From Pictodentalium vernedei (lineage: Eukaryota > Mollusca > Scaphopoda > Dentaliida > Dentaliidae), in contig CM062289.1 in assembly GCA_031216915.1 (NCBI GenBank), positions 245,397,187 to 245,461,186 on the forward strand: DNA of 64,000 nt, read 5' to 3'. A program made the translations under genes and the position numbers. This document shows positions 22,588 through 32,640 of this stretch, piece after piece. The notes beneath the pieces are model-generated. The model saw only the letters and a list, made by a program, of their open reading frames with translations, was not told the origin of the DNA and did no database searches. How positions within the stretch are numbered: the first letter of the stretch is position 1; each line of letters starts with the position of its first letter.

Positions 22588-23285
22588 ATCTTGCAATGCC
22601 AGTAAGTAAAGGGCTTTTGGGGCATTTTTGGGTAACATTTTGCACTGAATCTGAATGATGCCAATCTGTAAACCTTGGGAAACTTGAGATATTCAAGATG
22701 TCATCCAAGATGCCCTCCCCGCCCAAGCACTGTTTTCATTCATTTAAATACCACAATGAAATTACATTATGTATGTATCACTACTAGATGGTGTGTTCTG
22801 TTAAAAATTCTCAACCAATCCACCAGGGTCAAGGTCATATATAGAGGTCAACACATGAAATGAGCATGCACATAAACTATTTCATGTCTGGACCATAATT
22901 TTTTAATGGGAAGAGATATCACAAAGACACAAAGAAGCTTACACAACATACGTAACACCATTAAACTGTGTGAGATAGAGGTTAACACATAGGAGCAACA
23001 TGCACAACTACTTTTTAGTGTCCACCCCCCTAACCTTTTAGTTGAATGCGATATAGCAATGAAACTTATACAAGGTATGTACCACCACTAGATGGTGTGT
23101 CGCTTACAAAATGTTCCATACAAATATGTGACTTTGGGGCACATAGTAAAATATTGGGAGTTTCAGGCTGCCATTTTGAATATCTTGAGTTGCCCAAGGT
23201 TTACAGAGTAGCATCATTCAGATTCAATGCAAGATATTACTCTTGAAACAACCAAAAACCTTTTACTTCCCGACATTGCAAGGTC
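22588..23285. mobile_element. Foldback element with about 115-bp inverted arms
   Basis: The left arm (CTTGCAATGCCAGTAAGTAA to GAGATATTCAAGATG, 22589-22702) is the imperfect reverse complement of the right arm (23165-23283). The roughly 450-bp centre has two direct copies of a block containing CACTACTAGATGGTGTGT (22780) and CACCACTAGATGGTGTGT (23083). No ORF was recognised. Confidence 0.68.
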
Positions 23286-23333
23286 AGTCCCAAAAAGGCC
23301 TTTGGCTACCAGATTATTACTTAGTCTGGAAAG

Positions 23334-23870
23334 TAGGGCCCTGCGAAGTTGATATTCGATTCAAAATCGGCTGCCTGATTCGTTTCCTCTCAAATCTTTT
23401 TCATAGGAGTATAGCTTGGCATTGTCTCACAAAACATATTGTTCGGATGGAAATCCTACATAAATAATGTTTAAATAAAAGACTAAGCGTAACTTCAGCT
23501 ATATTAACATAAATAACAGCTGCACTCGTGCCACCAGCCATGATAATTTCAATATCACTAGTTCCTACCACTGTTAAATGCAAATTTAAAGTTTCCAAGC
23601 AGTGTTGACAGTGAACTATAATCCTTACAGGGTGATATTCCAACTACATCATCAAGGCAGGCCTTCTACAAAGGCATGCCTTTATAATTTAGTTGGATTA
23701 TTTTATCAGTCAGGACTTGAGCCATCACAGTCAGAACAATCATGTTTATAGCACCCCAACCTCCATCTGTCATCTTCAAGACTTCACTGATTCAATTCAA
23801 GATTCGATTCAATTTGGAATAATAAAAGTGATTCGATTCGAATAAAAAATGTGCCATTCGCAGGGCCCTA
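23334..23870. mobile_element. hAT-like MITE, TIR TAGGGCCCTGCGAA
   Basis: It starts TAGGGCCCTGCGAA and ends TTCGCAGGGCCCTA, perfect 14-bp inverted ends. The 8-bp flanks CTGGAAAG and TTGGAGAG are similar, consistent with a mutated 8-bp target duplication as hAT elements make. Near the ends there are GATTCGATTC repeats. No coding capacity. Confidence 0.65.
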
Positions 23871-23884
23871 TTGGAGAGTCGAAC

Positions 23885-24012
23885 AGTTACTCGTTAATTG
23901 TTTGGTGGTTCTCTCCAGGTACCCTGAATTTCTCCACCTGTAAAACTGTCTGACATTATGTGACTATTGAAATTGTTGTTTAACTCCATCCAGTAAAGAA
24001 TAAACAAACAAA
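23885..24012 (+). mobile_element. SINE 3' fragment
   Basis: TTGGTGGTTCTCTCCAGGTA, then TCCACCTGTAAAACTGTC and a TAAAGAATAAACAAACAAAC-type tail match the 3' third of the SINE at 5550. The tRNA-like head is absent. Confidence 0.6.
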
Positions 24013-24192
24013 CTTTTCTGTAGCCTTGTGTGCTTTGGTCCTTTTTTCTCATTTGATTGCAAAATTATAAATCTCTTAATTTTTAAGTGTACATGGAAAA
24101 ACTGAAATTCAAATAGACGATCATAATTCCAGTGTAACCCTTCAGACAGCCCCTACATAGTTACGTTCATTCTAAGCCCAAAACATCATCTA

Positions 24193-24551
24193 TATTTATT
24201 TATTTATTGATGTTTAAGGTCACATAGTTATGCACAATGGCTAACCATGACCATGACAGTTTTACGGGTGGAGGAAGCCGGAGTACCCAGAGAGAACCAC
24301 CGAGCAACGACAAGCAGCTGCCAGCTCCCCAACATCGTAACTTCGCACTGCAGCACAGGCAGGGTTAGATTGGTTAGAGACATGCATACCATCGACGTGC
24401 AGTACGCCTTATTACACGGCGTCATTGTGCCCCCACATGGGCAATGGGAGTGAAGTGTCTTGCCCAAGGACACAACGTGGTTGCCACAGGTGGGATTCGA
24501 ACCAAGGACCTCTCGGCTTGCAGCCTGCACCTCTACCTACTGAGCCACCCT
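24193..24551 (-). mobile_element. tRNA-derived SINE, minus strand, with 12-bp TSD
   Basis: Reverse orientation of the 5550 SINE. The (TTTA)n tail is at the left, the B box GGATTCGAACC (complement) at 24493-24503, and a tRNA-like head ends near 24551. AAAACATCATCT occurs at 24181-24192 and again at 24552-24563, giving an exact target-site duplication. Confidence 0.88.
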
Positions 24552-24851
24552 AAAACATCATCTGGCTGAAGCATTATAATTTATTAGTTCTCCATCTGGA
24601 TTTGTACAGAACTTGAAACAGTAATTGGATTGAAATTATGCTCTTCAGGTGTTTTAGAAGTAAGCCACTTCTCACTTAATTATATTTCAGATGCTGGTAC
24701 ATGTAATGCAGACTCTTTAACATTTTAGGAAAAATCATTTGGCTCAATATGAATAAAAAAGGTGTGGAAGTATTGCAGAGTTGTCAATCGTTTTAAAGTT
24801 AGAGAGCCTAATTTAACAGGTTTACATGCTTCTTAGTGATTATGGCCAATG

Positions 24852-25275
24852 CAGTGGAACCCTGTTAATTGAATAGCCACTTTGCTAGTGAAAATTATTC
24901 AATTAACAGGGGTATTGAACAGGGATGTGTTTCTTTCTTGTATTCTAGAGATAAACTTAGCATTTATTCTATTATATCTTGTTTGACAGAGCTCCATGAG
25001 CTCTGTCAAACAAGATATAATAGATTAAATGCCTGTATTGGATGTACTGAGGCCAAATAGGTTTATAAACAAAGGAAAACTGGGGAGATTCAGCGTTATT
25101 TCTCAACAGGTTACAAGACTTTTAATTCAATTAACAGGAGTTTACTCTATAACCTATATTCAATTAACAGGTCAAATTTGTACTGGAGGTATGGTAAATG
25201 GTTTTGTGTTGGGAAATTATATTCAATTAATAGGGTTATTCAGTTAAGAGATATCCAATTAAGTGGGCTCCCCTG
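24852..25275. mobile_element. CAGTGGAACCC palindrome-bearing MITE, copy 1 (pogo/Tigger-like ends)
   Basis: The ends are CAGTGGAACCCTG and the near-complement GGGCTCCCCTG, with TA right of the element. Inside is a perfect palindrome of about 45 bp built on TATCTTGTTTGACAGAGCT (24973-25019), and several copies of TTCAATTAACAGG. Copy 2 is at 53255. CAGTGGAACC ends beside TA resemble pogo/Tigger elements, which is inference. Confidence 0.7.
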
Positions 25276-25411
25276 TATTATATTTTTAATAATTGAAGTG
25301 ATCCTATAGAATCCACAGAAGGGGCCAAATTTTCAAGAAAAAGGTAGGTGTCTGAACTTTGAGGTTGGATGAGGTTGATAATAATCCTGCTATGCAGATG
25401 TACATTATAAG

Positions 25412-25643
25412 TTATGGGCTTTCAGGGGGCTGATATGTTGTGATATAAGGCAAAGTGAGATCAATATTAGGCAAGGCCGACTCGGCCTAAGGCGAAGTGA
25501 GATCAATATTAGGCGAGGCCAAAGGCCGAGTCGGCCTCGCCTAATATTGATCTCACTTCGCCTTAAGGCCGAGTCGGCCTCGCCTAATATTGATCTCACT
25601 TCGCCTTATATCACACCATATCAGCCCCCTGAAAGCCCCATAA
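25412..25643. repeat. Large near-perfect palindrome with nested inverted tandem units
   Basis: The whole 232 bp reads as an inverted repeat from TTATGGGCTTTCAGGGGGCT to its complement ending CCCCATAA. Each arm contains two direct copies of an AAGTGAGATCAATATTAGGC unit, and GGCCGAGTCGGCC self-complementary blocks sit at the junctions. Short frames within it are by-products of the palindrome. Confidence 0.85.
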
Positions 25644-26393
25644 TGTATTTATTATGCCAGTCCTTAGAAAGAGACACAACCATAAGTGTAATTTATGTTC
25701 AATATCGATCAACCTTCAAGTTCAATCATTCAAATCAAAACAAAACAGACGTTAAAACTCACAGTCCAGGAGGAGTAACTCGAAAATATTTGCATGAACT
25801 GAGAAGGGCAGATTATTCAGGTAAGGATTCTCGCTTGAGTTCATCTTCTATACATGTCGTTTTAGTGGTTTATTTATTGTATTTATTTACATTTGTTTAT
25901 TAAAATTTCTCAAAGACTGGAAGAAACGTATTATAGTTGTAAGTTGCTCAACAGACACACACGCAAAATTATTTGTTGTTCGTTGAACACGGGAAATTAG
26001 GATAAACATCGAAATGAGCGTTGGATGTCAAAAACAAAATGTCGGAACTGACCGTATATAAGCTCTATATATGGTCAGCTCGATGATACACAGTCTCATA
26101 TATGGTCACTAGATAATGAAGCTGATTGGTCAATAACAATTACTGGCATAATAATTCTCCATCATGTGGTATGGTGGGGAACATTAACCAGTTACAATTC
26201 TTTCAAGAATGTGTATTGGTTCATCTTTACCCAAGTTAATGATTTTCTCAGGAGTAGGCTGTATCCTTCAGAGCTGACACAGTTAAAAGGTTTTCTTGAT
26301 CAGTTAATCACATGGATTATCCTTGGTTATCTGAATGATAACTTGCCCTAAAAGGCAGCTGAACAATTGCTGTACTATTGATGATTTACAGCA
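25644..26393. other. Intron sequence, no gene recognised
   Basis: No ORF or element of known type was found. Bases 26050-26110 hold a small set of related TATATGGTCA motifs, in direct and inverted orientation, around ATATATAGAGC. Confidence 0.4.
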
Positions 26394-26642
26394 TTAACCC
26401 ATTACCCAACATAACAGACAAAACTAGCCAGCGCCATATACAAAAATCTCCATTCAAATTTTTTTATGTTTTCAATTTTTGTCCCCAAAACATAGCTTAT
26501 GACCCTCATTGGAACAAGCTGGTTGACCTCGTTCCAATGAGAGGTCATGAACTATGTTTGTGAGACAAAATTGAAATTTTTTTGTAATTCAAGAATTTAT
26601 CTTGCAAGTACCGTCTTGTACCTGTATTGGATAATGGGTTAA
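26394..26642. mobile_element. TTAA palindromic MITE (piggyBac-like ends)
   Basis: It starts TTAACCCATTACCCAAC and ends GGATAATGGGTTAA. The central hairpin is built on CTCATTGGAACAAGCTGG / GACCTCGTTCCAATGAG with long outer arms containing TTTTGTCCCCAAAACATAG. It belongs to the family at 27620, 37174, 37858, 51123 and 52305. Confidence 0.75.
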
Positions 26643-26910
26643 GAATGACCATTTCCAGCTACTGATTCAGTATAATGATCATGCAAGTGAACAAGTATGT
26701 CAGCATGTAACTTGCATACTTTACTTTGTCTCATATAATTGATGTCAGTCAGTGTGACAATGTTTGTCTGTTTTGGTGCAAGTGTATTCCTTTGTTAACC
26801 CATATAATACAGTGGTTCAAAAGTAATAGTTAATCGATCAGTTACTATTTTTTTTATCGATGAAGATGTTGGTCATTGGTTAATCGATTGATTGATTAAT
26901 CATTTCAGCT

Positions 26911-27265
26911 GGGAGCGCAGTGGCCCAGTAGTTACGGGATTGTACTTCAAACCAAAAGGTCCATGATTCGATCCCTGCCAGGTGTAACCACCTTGTGTCC
27001 TTGGGCAAGGCACTTCATCCCGATTGCCTGCGTGGGGACATTGTGGGACTGTGTATTAAGGCATATGGCACATCGATGGTGCTCTTGTATTCAACCAATG
27101 CTAACCCTGCTTGTGTGGAGTTAGTCCATTGGGGAGTCTGGAAGTTGCTCGCCATTGCTCAGTGGTTCTCTCTGGATACTCTGGCTTCCTCCACCTGTAA
27201 AACTGTGTGACACAAGGTGACCGGGCTGTCGAAAGAGTTGTTAAATCCCAATAAATAAATAAGTA
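26911..27265 (+). mobile_element. tRNA-derived SINE with 9-bp TSD
   Basis: The head is GGGAGCGCAGTGGCCCAGTA, followed by a B-box-like GATTCGATCCC, the core CCTTGGGCAAGGCACTTCAT and an (AATA)n tail. ATTTCAGCT flanks it at 26902-26910 and 27266-27274. Confidence 0.85.
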
Positions 27266-27381
27266 ATTTCAGCTCCAGTATCCTTATGATCATTCTTTGT
27301 TCATCATCCATTATCATCCAGGTTTGTCCAAATTGCTGACCCGATTCTGATAAATCTCATGTGAGTGGTGATTGGGGTAGA

Positions 27382-28310
27382 CAGGCCTGGAAATAAAGAG
27401 CTTATACTGTAACCCATTAGTAATTTACACTATATCCCATGTTCTAAACCTACAGAAAAAAGTGTTGTGATGTTTTTCTGCCTTTTGTCATTATGATGTC
27501 AGTTATGCTTTTCACATTTCAACAGATTTTTCAGCAAAATGAATAGCAACAACTAATGTGTGATCTTGCTTTGGAGAGATTGTGTGTTAGTTGTTGATAT
27601 TTATTTGTCCCAAATCCTGTTAACCCTTTACCTAACATGAAAAACCGAAGTCCTGTCACGATCTGTGCGCTTATCTAGGCTTAATTGCACACAGGAATTG
27701 CGCGCAATTGCCATATCGAATGGCATCCAAAGCACGGCATGTTCTCCTGGTTTCTCATAGCAAACACAGGCAATGTTTCTGCCAATGGATCTCCGGGTTA
27801 CCTGGAGGTCCATTGGCCTTATTATGGTCATAACGTGTAGATTAATGCACAGATCGACGTGCTATTTGTGCGCATTTCATGACAGGACGTCTAGTTTTAA
27901 CTGTAACTAATTTTTTGTCTCAAAAACATAGGTTATGACCCCTCGTTGGAATGAGCTCAAGGACCTCATTCCAACAAGGGGTCATAACCTACTTTTTTGA
28001 GACAAAAAATAATGAAAATTAATTGGCGATTTTTTAGAATAGCGCTGGCCGGTTTTGACCATTACGTTGGGTAAAGGGATAAGATGAAAATGGCATGGCA
28101 CTCTATTCATATGTGGATGCAATGCACAACCTTTCAGTCAAGTTAGTGTATCAAGAATGTCAAGTCTCACTTGAAAGACTTGAAAGACAAACAGTATTGG
28201 AAATTCAATTTATATTATTCTTTCATAACCTTTAGTTTGTTTGTATATTCTAAAATGGAAGTGGGAGTAACCTTGGATTGAAGTAGGATTTTCTGCAAAA
28301 TATGCCACAG
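27382..28310. mobile_element. Small TIR element, copy 2 (carries a TTAA MITE)
   Basis: It begins CAGGCCTGGAAATAAAGAGC like the copy at 7292 and follows it through TAGCAACAACTAA and later GGCATGGCACTCTATTCATA. It lacks the Tc1 element and HINE but has a 464-bp TTAA MITE. The right end is diverged and only approximate. Confidence 0.6.
27620..28083. mobile_element. TTAA palindromic MITE, long form with two hairpins
   Basis: It opens TTAACCCTTTACCTAAC and closes GTTGGGTAAAGGGATAA. The inner hairpin pairs ATAGGTTATGACCCCTCGTT with its complement across GAGCTCAAGGACCTC. A second, outer pair involves GTCCTGTCACGATCTGTGCG and TGCGCATTTCATGACAGGAC. The last target base is mutated. Confidence 0.75.
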
Positions 28311-28529
28311 TGAGCAGTCAGAAAGGACTACAAGTGAGTTATGTCTGCAACATGTCTCTGACTAGAGCTGAGTATATCAAGTAGTTACACTTATTTGTTC
28401 ACATGTACCCATGTACATTCTTTTGTGGTTACCCTCCCTTTCTGTTAATGTGAAAACTGAAAATCAAGTTTAGTTATCAGATGAACAATTTCCTGCCATA
28501 TTTCCATCATGGCTATCATATTTCTCATG

Positions 28530-28790
28530 GCCAAGCCTGAAAATAAGCAGTCTGACATTTGCATAACGAGGCCCCCAGAGGGTGAATTTGATGATTCTAT
28601 CCCATACAGTGGGCCAATTTATCCTCTGGCTACCTCTTTCTGTTTAGTTTTGAGACCCTGATTCAGATTGAGGTTCACAGAGGGTAAATTTAGTGAGCAG
28701 GGTAGCATCACTACATTCCCCTCTGGGGAACTAATTTTGCAGATGATAGTCTGCTTATTTTCTGGCTTTCTCATGGCTGGTTAAGTCATT
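28530..28790. mobile_element. Short inverted-repeat element (MITE-like)
   Basis: AGCCTGAAAATAAGCAGTCT at 28534 pairs with ATAGTCTGCTTATTTTCTGG at 28747-28766. Internal CCCCAGAGGGTGAATTTGAT and TTCCCCTCTGGGGAAC blocks are also inverted. It ends only about 60 bp before the SNARE exon at 28851. Confidence 0.6.
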
Positions 28791-28850
28791 CTGTATTTGT
28801 TCAACAATGAGCTTACATGTACTGTGATAATTTATTTTTAATTTTTGCAG

Positions 28851-28907
28851 CTTGCATTTGACATAGAAACTGATACCAAAGACCACAACAGATATCTAGA
28901 TGGCATG
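28851..28907 (+). CDS. bet1l: BET1L/GS15-like SNARE, middle coding exon
   Basis: The exon is preceded by TTTAATTTTTGCAG and followed by GTGAGT (28908). Its 19 codons read LAFDIETDTKDHNRYLDGM, phase 0 on both sides. This is the centre of the SNARE motif, with LAxDI and DxNRYLDGM as in BET1L/GS15. In this family the residue between KD/ED and N is the ionic-layer glutamine (Qc). Here the codon is CAC, histidine. A CAA/CAG to CAC change is a single transversion. The intron to the next exon is 21.4 kb. Confidence 0.9.
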
Positions 28908-29240
28908 GTGAGTCATTAGTGATCCATTATGTAAATGGGGAGTATGTGATTCTGTGACTTGGTGATTTAGTCCATCCGTGTCCAGCTAAAAATTGATATG
29001 TAATGCAACTAGAAATTTGTCTTTCTGTCTGTTCATGTGTTGACAACTGCTGATTATCAACAAACCTGGAATGGGCATCTACAGATTAGGTATTATCACC
29101 ATGGTTATGGTATGTTTCATCGCAAAACCAGTTTGTCCTTGTTGAATTCTTTCTTGATGTTGTCCATCGCAAAATCAAAACCAAGACTGTTCAGTTCAAA
29201 TACTGGAACGTTTTGTCACGCCTTAATTTTTTTTTTTTAT
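28908..29240. other. Intron sequence left of the Ngaro element
   Basis: No element was recognised. A T run at 29226-29238 immediately precedes the first split direct repeat. Confidence 0.4.
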
Positions 29241-29515
29241 ATACAATACCAGAAGAATTATGGTAGTTTTTAGGCAGCAATCATATTACATTTATATGGT
29301 TAGTTTAGGGTTAATTATCCACAGATCTGTCTGTTTGTCATCCTTTAGTTATTTCCATGACCTCACTGTTATCTCAGATTGGGTTAATTTGCACGAGTTA
29401 ATTATGACAGCACTCCGGACATTTGTGCTTGATTTCCCGCTGTGTATTTGTGACCAGTCAGTCTGTGAATTACTTCGAAATGACTGGGTCAGGTGGTGAA
29501 TTTCCATTCAAAATT
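29241..29515 (+). repeat. Split direct repeat A1 of the Ngaro-like element
   Basis: It runs from ATACAATACCAGAAG to CCATTCAAAATT. The 275 bases match A2 at 36098-36372 with only a few substitutions (for example GGCAGCAATC against GGCTGCAATC). Confidence 0.92.
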
Positions 29516-29642
29516 GGGATTGGTGGTCGATGGACTGACTGGTTTGCTATACTGGTATTTCGTGGAGGATCAATACGTCTATTTAGTTCTTAGTTTTTCC
29601 CATACAGCCAGTATATATTTTCGTGTGATTTTCAATTTAAAC

Positions 29643-30254
29643 ATGTCAGATATGGATAAATGTTCCAAAATCTTGATCATCGGCCACTCTATGATTTCTC
29701 GACTTGCGCGTTTTTTTAACAGGACAGCGCGTCACCACACTAACTTGACCAATGATTTTTGCCTCAATGAGGTTAAATGCTTTAATGTGAATTGCCATGC
29801 TGTGAGAAAATCTGGTGCTACTATGACCTCCTTCCGTGGATATGCAATACGTTACGTCCAGGAATTCAAGCCCAATGTTGTAATATTACAAATCGGGGGT
29901 AATGATGTAGCAGAACAGGACCCACTTTCACTGGGAAGTAATATTGATGACCTCGCGACCGACATTCTGAAACAATCAAATGTCCAATTTGTTTTTGTGT
30001 GCCAGTTATTTCATTGCCCATACGTTCGTCCATCAACGAAATGTCCCACAATATCCGTTGTTGAATATAACACCAGAGTCAATACAATAAATAATTATTT
30101 AAAGGAAGTATTGTCTTCTTTATCCCCCAAAATTAAGTTCTGAACACACATGTGGCTACATTCTATTGCCACACAACATTTGTGTGACGGGGTTCACTTT
30201 ACTGAGGCAGGGCTTAAAAAATATTGTCGGCTGTATCTTGTTTTTCTTCAATAA
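29643..30254 (+). pseudogene. SGNH-hydrolase-like ORF of the Ngaro-like element, one internal TGA
   Basis: The ATG at 29643 (MSDMDKCSK) was chosen because block I follows directly: ILIIGHSMISRL, with the putative nucleophile serine in GHS. Block III is QIGGNDV, and the C-terminal DGVHFTEAGLKKY holds the Asp-x-x-His pair. A TGA at 30141-30143 sits between blocks III and V, but the frame continues unchanged to a TAA at 30252-30254. SGNH/GDSL-like domains are known accessory domains of Ngaro-type elements, of unknown role in the life cycle. Here it lies before Gag. The open frame extends upstream to 29493, overlapping A1, which is probably chance. Confidence 0.82.
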
Positions 30255-31053
30255 GGTAGGCCTCTAGTAAAATAATTACATTTTTGGAATTATGTCTTGT
30301 ATGCATATTATTGATGTTTAGTCAAACAAAACTTTACTTACTACATACATGTATGGTGTGTCATGTTACGGCCCAGTGGCTGACATTGACGTTGATTAAG
30401 ATAAATACTTTACATAGATTGAGTTTTAGGGAGGGGGGGGGGGGGGGGCTTGCCTGTCTTGGATACTGTTTTGCCTTTTTAGTATCTTACGTCTAACTTC
30501 CACCTGCTGGGGTTAGCAGCGCACATCTATGTTACTCTGTTGTTGCCTCTGGTTCAAACTGTTGCGTGCCCGCTTTGTGTACATTCTATGCATCAATTGG
30601 TAGCTTCATCTTGTTAATTGTGATCAGGCACGGGGTAGCTGTTCCAAGTCTCTCCCTTCATCTACAAGAAACTTTACAGGTATATGTTTATACTCCACAT
30701 TGTACGATTCCACGACACAAATTGCCTTTGATTTTATATCTTTTTGCGGTATGGCTCCCTGGGCTCGGTCGTCAGTTGCAGGGGCGACAAACTTTTATTT
30801 GTAGCTCCTATATGGGTTACCTATTGTTGATCTTACTGTAAGATCTTCTTGAACGGCTAACATTTGTCATTCTTTGGCCAGATTTTCTCTGGTATGTTAC
30901 ATGTATATTCTGTTGAGTATATAATGGTGCATTCATGCTTCTTCCTGTGGGAGCTTTATACCCAGATCGGCGAGCCTTACCCGATGTAGTGACTGCTTGC
31001 TTGTGTTTATCCTACTTTTTATTCATTTTTTTGTGTGTTTTTATTTTTTCAGA
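30255..31053 (+). other. Spacer inside the Ngaro-like element
   Basis: No conserved domain was recognised between the hydrolase and Gag remnants. A G run lies at about 30432-30449. ATTTTTTCAG immediately precedes the Gag ATG and looks like a splice acceptor, which is suggestive only. Confidence 0.4.
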
Positions 31054-32640
31054 ATGCCCACACGGCGTAATGATCTGACTGATGGTCTTTCAGAATTATT
31101 TCAACCGTCAAATGCTAAAAGGCCAGTATTCCTAGGGTTCATGCTTCGAGTACCACCACTCATGACAATCATGGATAGCCTAGGGTGTCTGTTCGTGCTC
31201 CAGGGGACATCATTGACAGTCCTATTGCATCCACCTCCACAGCTGTTCCGGACAATAGGCCTAGGCCACAATCCCAGAATGCTAAGGGACGCAAGAATAA
31301 ATCCGGGACTGGTCGTTCTTCTGCACAGATAAGATCCGGAAATAGTAGGGCCGATAGGGTTAGTCCCCCCCCCCAGTCCAACAGATATTACTGTTGCACG
31401 TAACTCTACAGGGTTTTCACATCAGCAGGAGTTCGTACCAAGTTTTGATTCACCTTTTCCCCTACCAGTGGTTACAGCTGTATACAGTTGTGGCTCTCAG
31501 GGCAGTGTGCGGGGGGGCTAACCCTATTTTTGTGCACAGTAATTCAGATAGCTTCTCCACTAACATTCCTGTGACAAGTACATTGAATCTGGGACATACC
31601 ACCGTTCATTCATCTGCAAACCTTTTACCTTCGGCTGGATCACAAGGGGGGGGGGTGGGGGGTGGGGGCAATCCATTGTCCAAAGGGGATGTGATGCCAT
31701 TCAATCCATTTCATCAGTCCATGGTTACTCAGCCGCATAGCAGGCAAGGTAATGATCATATATTTTTTTCAGTTCCGTTAGCACACCATGTCAGTCCAAA
31801 ATTGAAATCTCCAATATGGGCTAATGAATATGTTAATTTGGCAGCCCTTCTCCCACAGCAAAAGCATGAAGCTACTTATTCCATGGCAATGCAGGGTGGT
31901 GACGAAGGTAATGGTTACTCAGCCGCATAGCAGGCAAGGTAATGATCATATATTTTCTTCAGTTCCGTTAGCACGCCATGTCAGTCCAAAATTGAAATCT
32001 CAAATATGGGCTAATGAATATGTTAATTTGGCAGCCCTTCTTCCGCAGCAAAAGCATGAAGATACTTATTCCATGGCAATGTAGGGTGGTGACGATGGTC
32101 CTTCTTTGGTTTTTGTTCCCAAACCTCTGAAATCTATCACACACTTGGCTCAGTGGTTTCGTGCTTTTGAGATTTTTTGTTCAGTTTACGTCGAGAAATT
32201 TCCACATCAGATTCAAGCTCTTCTTAAATATCAGTCCAATATTCGTCATGTCATCAATTGGCTATGACTGGATTTCTTATGATCGGGAATTTCGAACACT
32301 TCGGCAAACTTATCTTTCTCTCCAATGGGATAGTCTCCATTGGGAGTTATATCTCAAAGCCATGCCCTCTACCAGGACTTCAGTCGGTTCTCAAAGTCAA
32401 AACCAGATTCGTCCCAGGGTCAACTCTTTCAAAGGTAGGCAGCCACAGCAAGGCCGTTCAGGTATTCCTAATGGATTTTGTTATAAGTTTCATTCTGGTC
32501 GATTCTGCCAGGGCAAATGTGGTTTTTCGCACCTCTGTTAGCGTTGTCAACAGGATCATTGTGCTGCTAAGTGTTTAGAAGGTCCGGGTAATTCAAGGCA
32601 TAAATATTCATGTGGGCAGAAATACCAATCACCCCACTGA
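31054..32640 (+). pseudogene. Gag-like ORF of the Ngaro-like element
   Basis: It starts MPTRRNDLTDGLSELFQPSN and then shifts frame (basic segment RPRPQSQNAKGRKNKSGTGR, 31185-31403). Near the 3' end GFCYKFHSGRFCQGKCGFSH followed by LC, a stop, and CQQDHCAAKC forms a cysteine/histidine cluster like the zinc fingers at the end of Ngaro Gag. A 190-bp segment is tandemly duplicated (31721-31910 and 31911-32100). Because 190 is not a multiple of three, the duplication breaks the frame. Confidence 0.7.

Noticed and set aside
29493-29642. N-terminal extension of the SGNH ORF
   Set aside because: The upstream 50 codons begin inside repeat A1 and show no signal peptide clear enough to prefer over the ATG at 29643.
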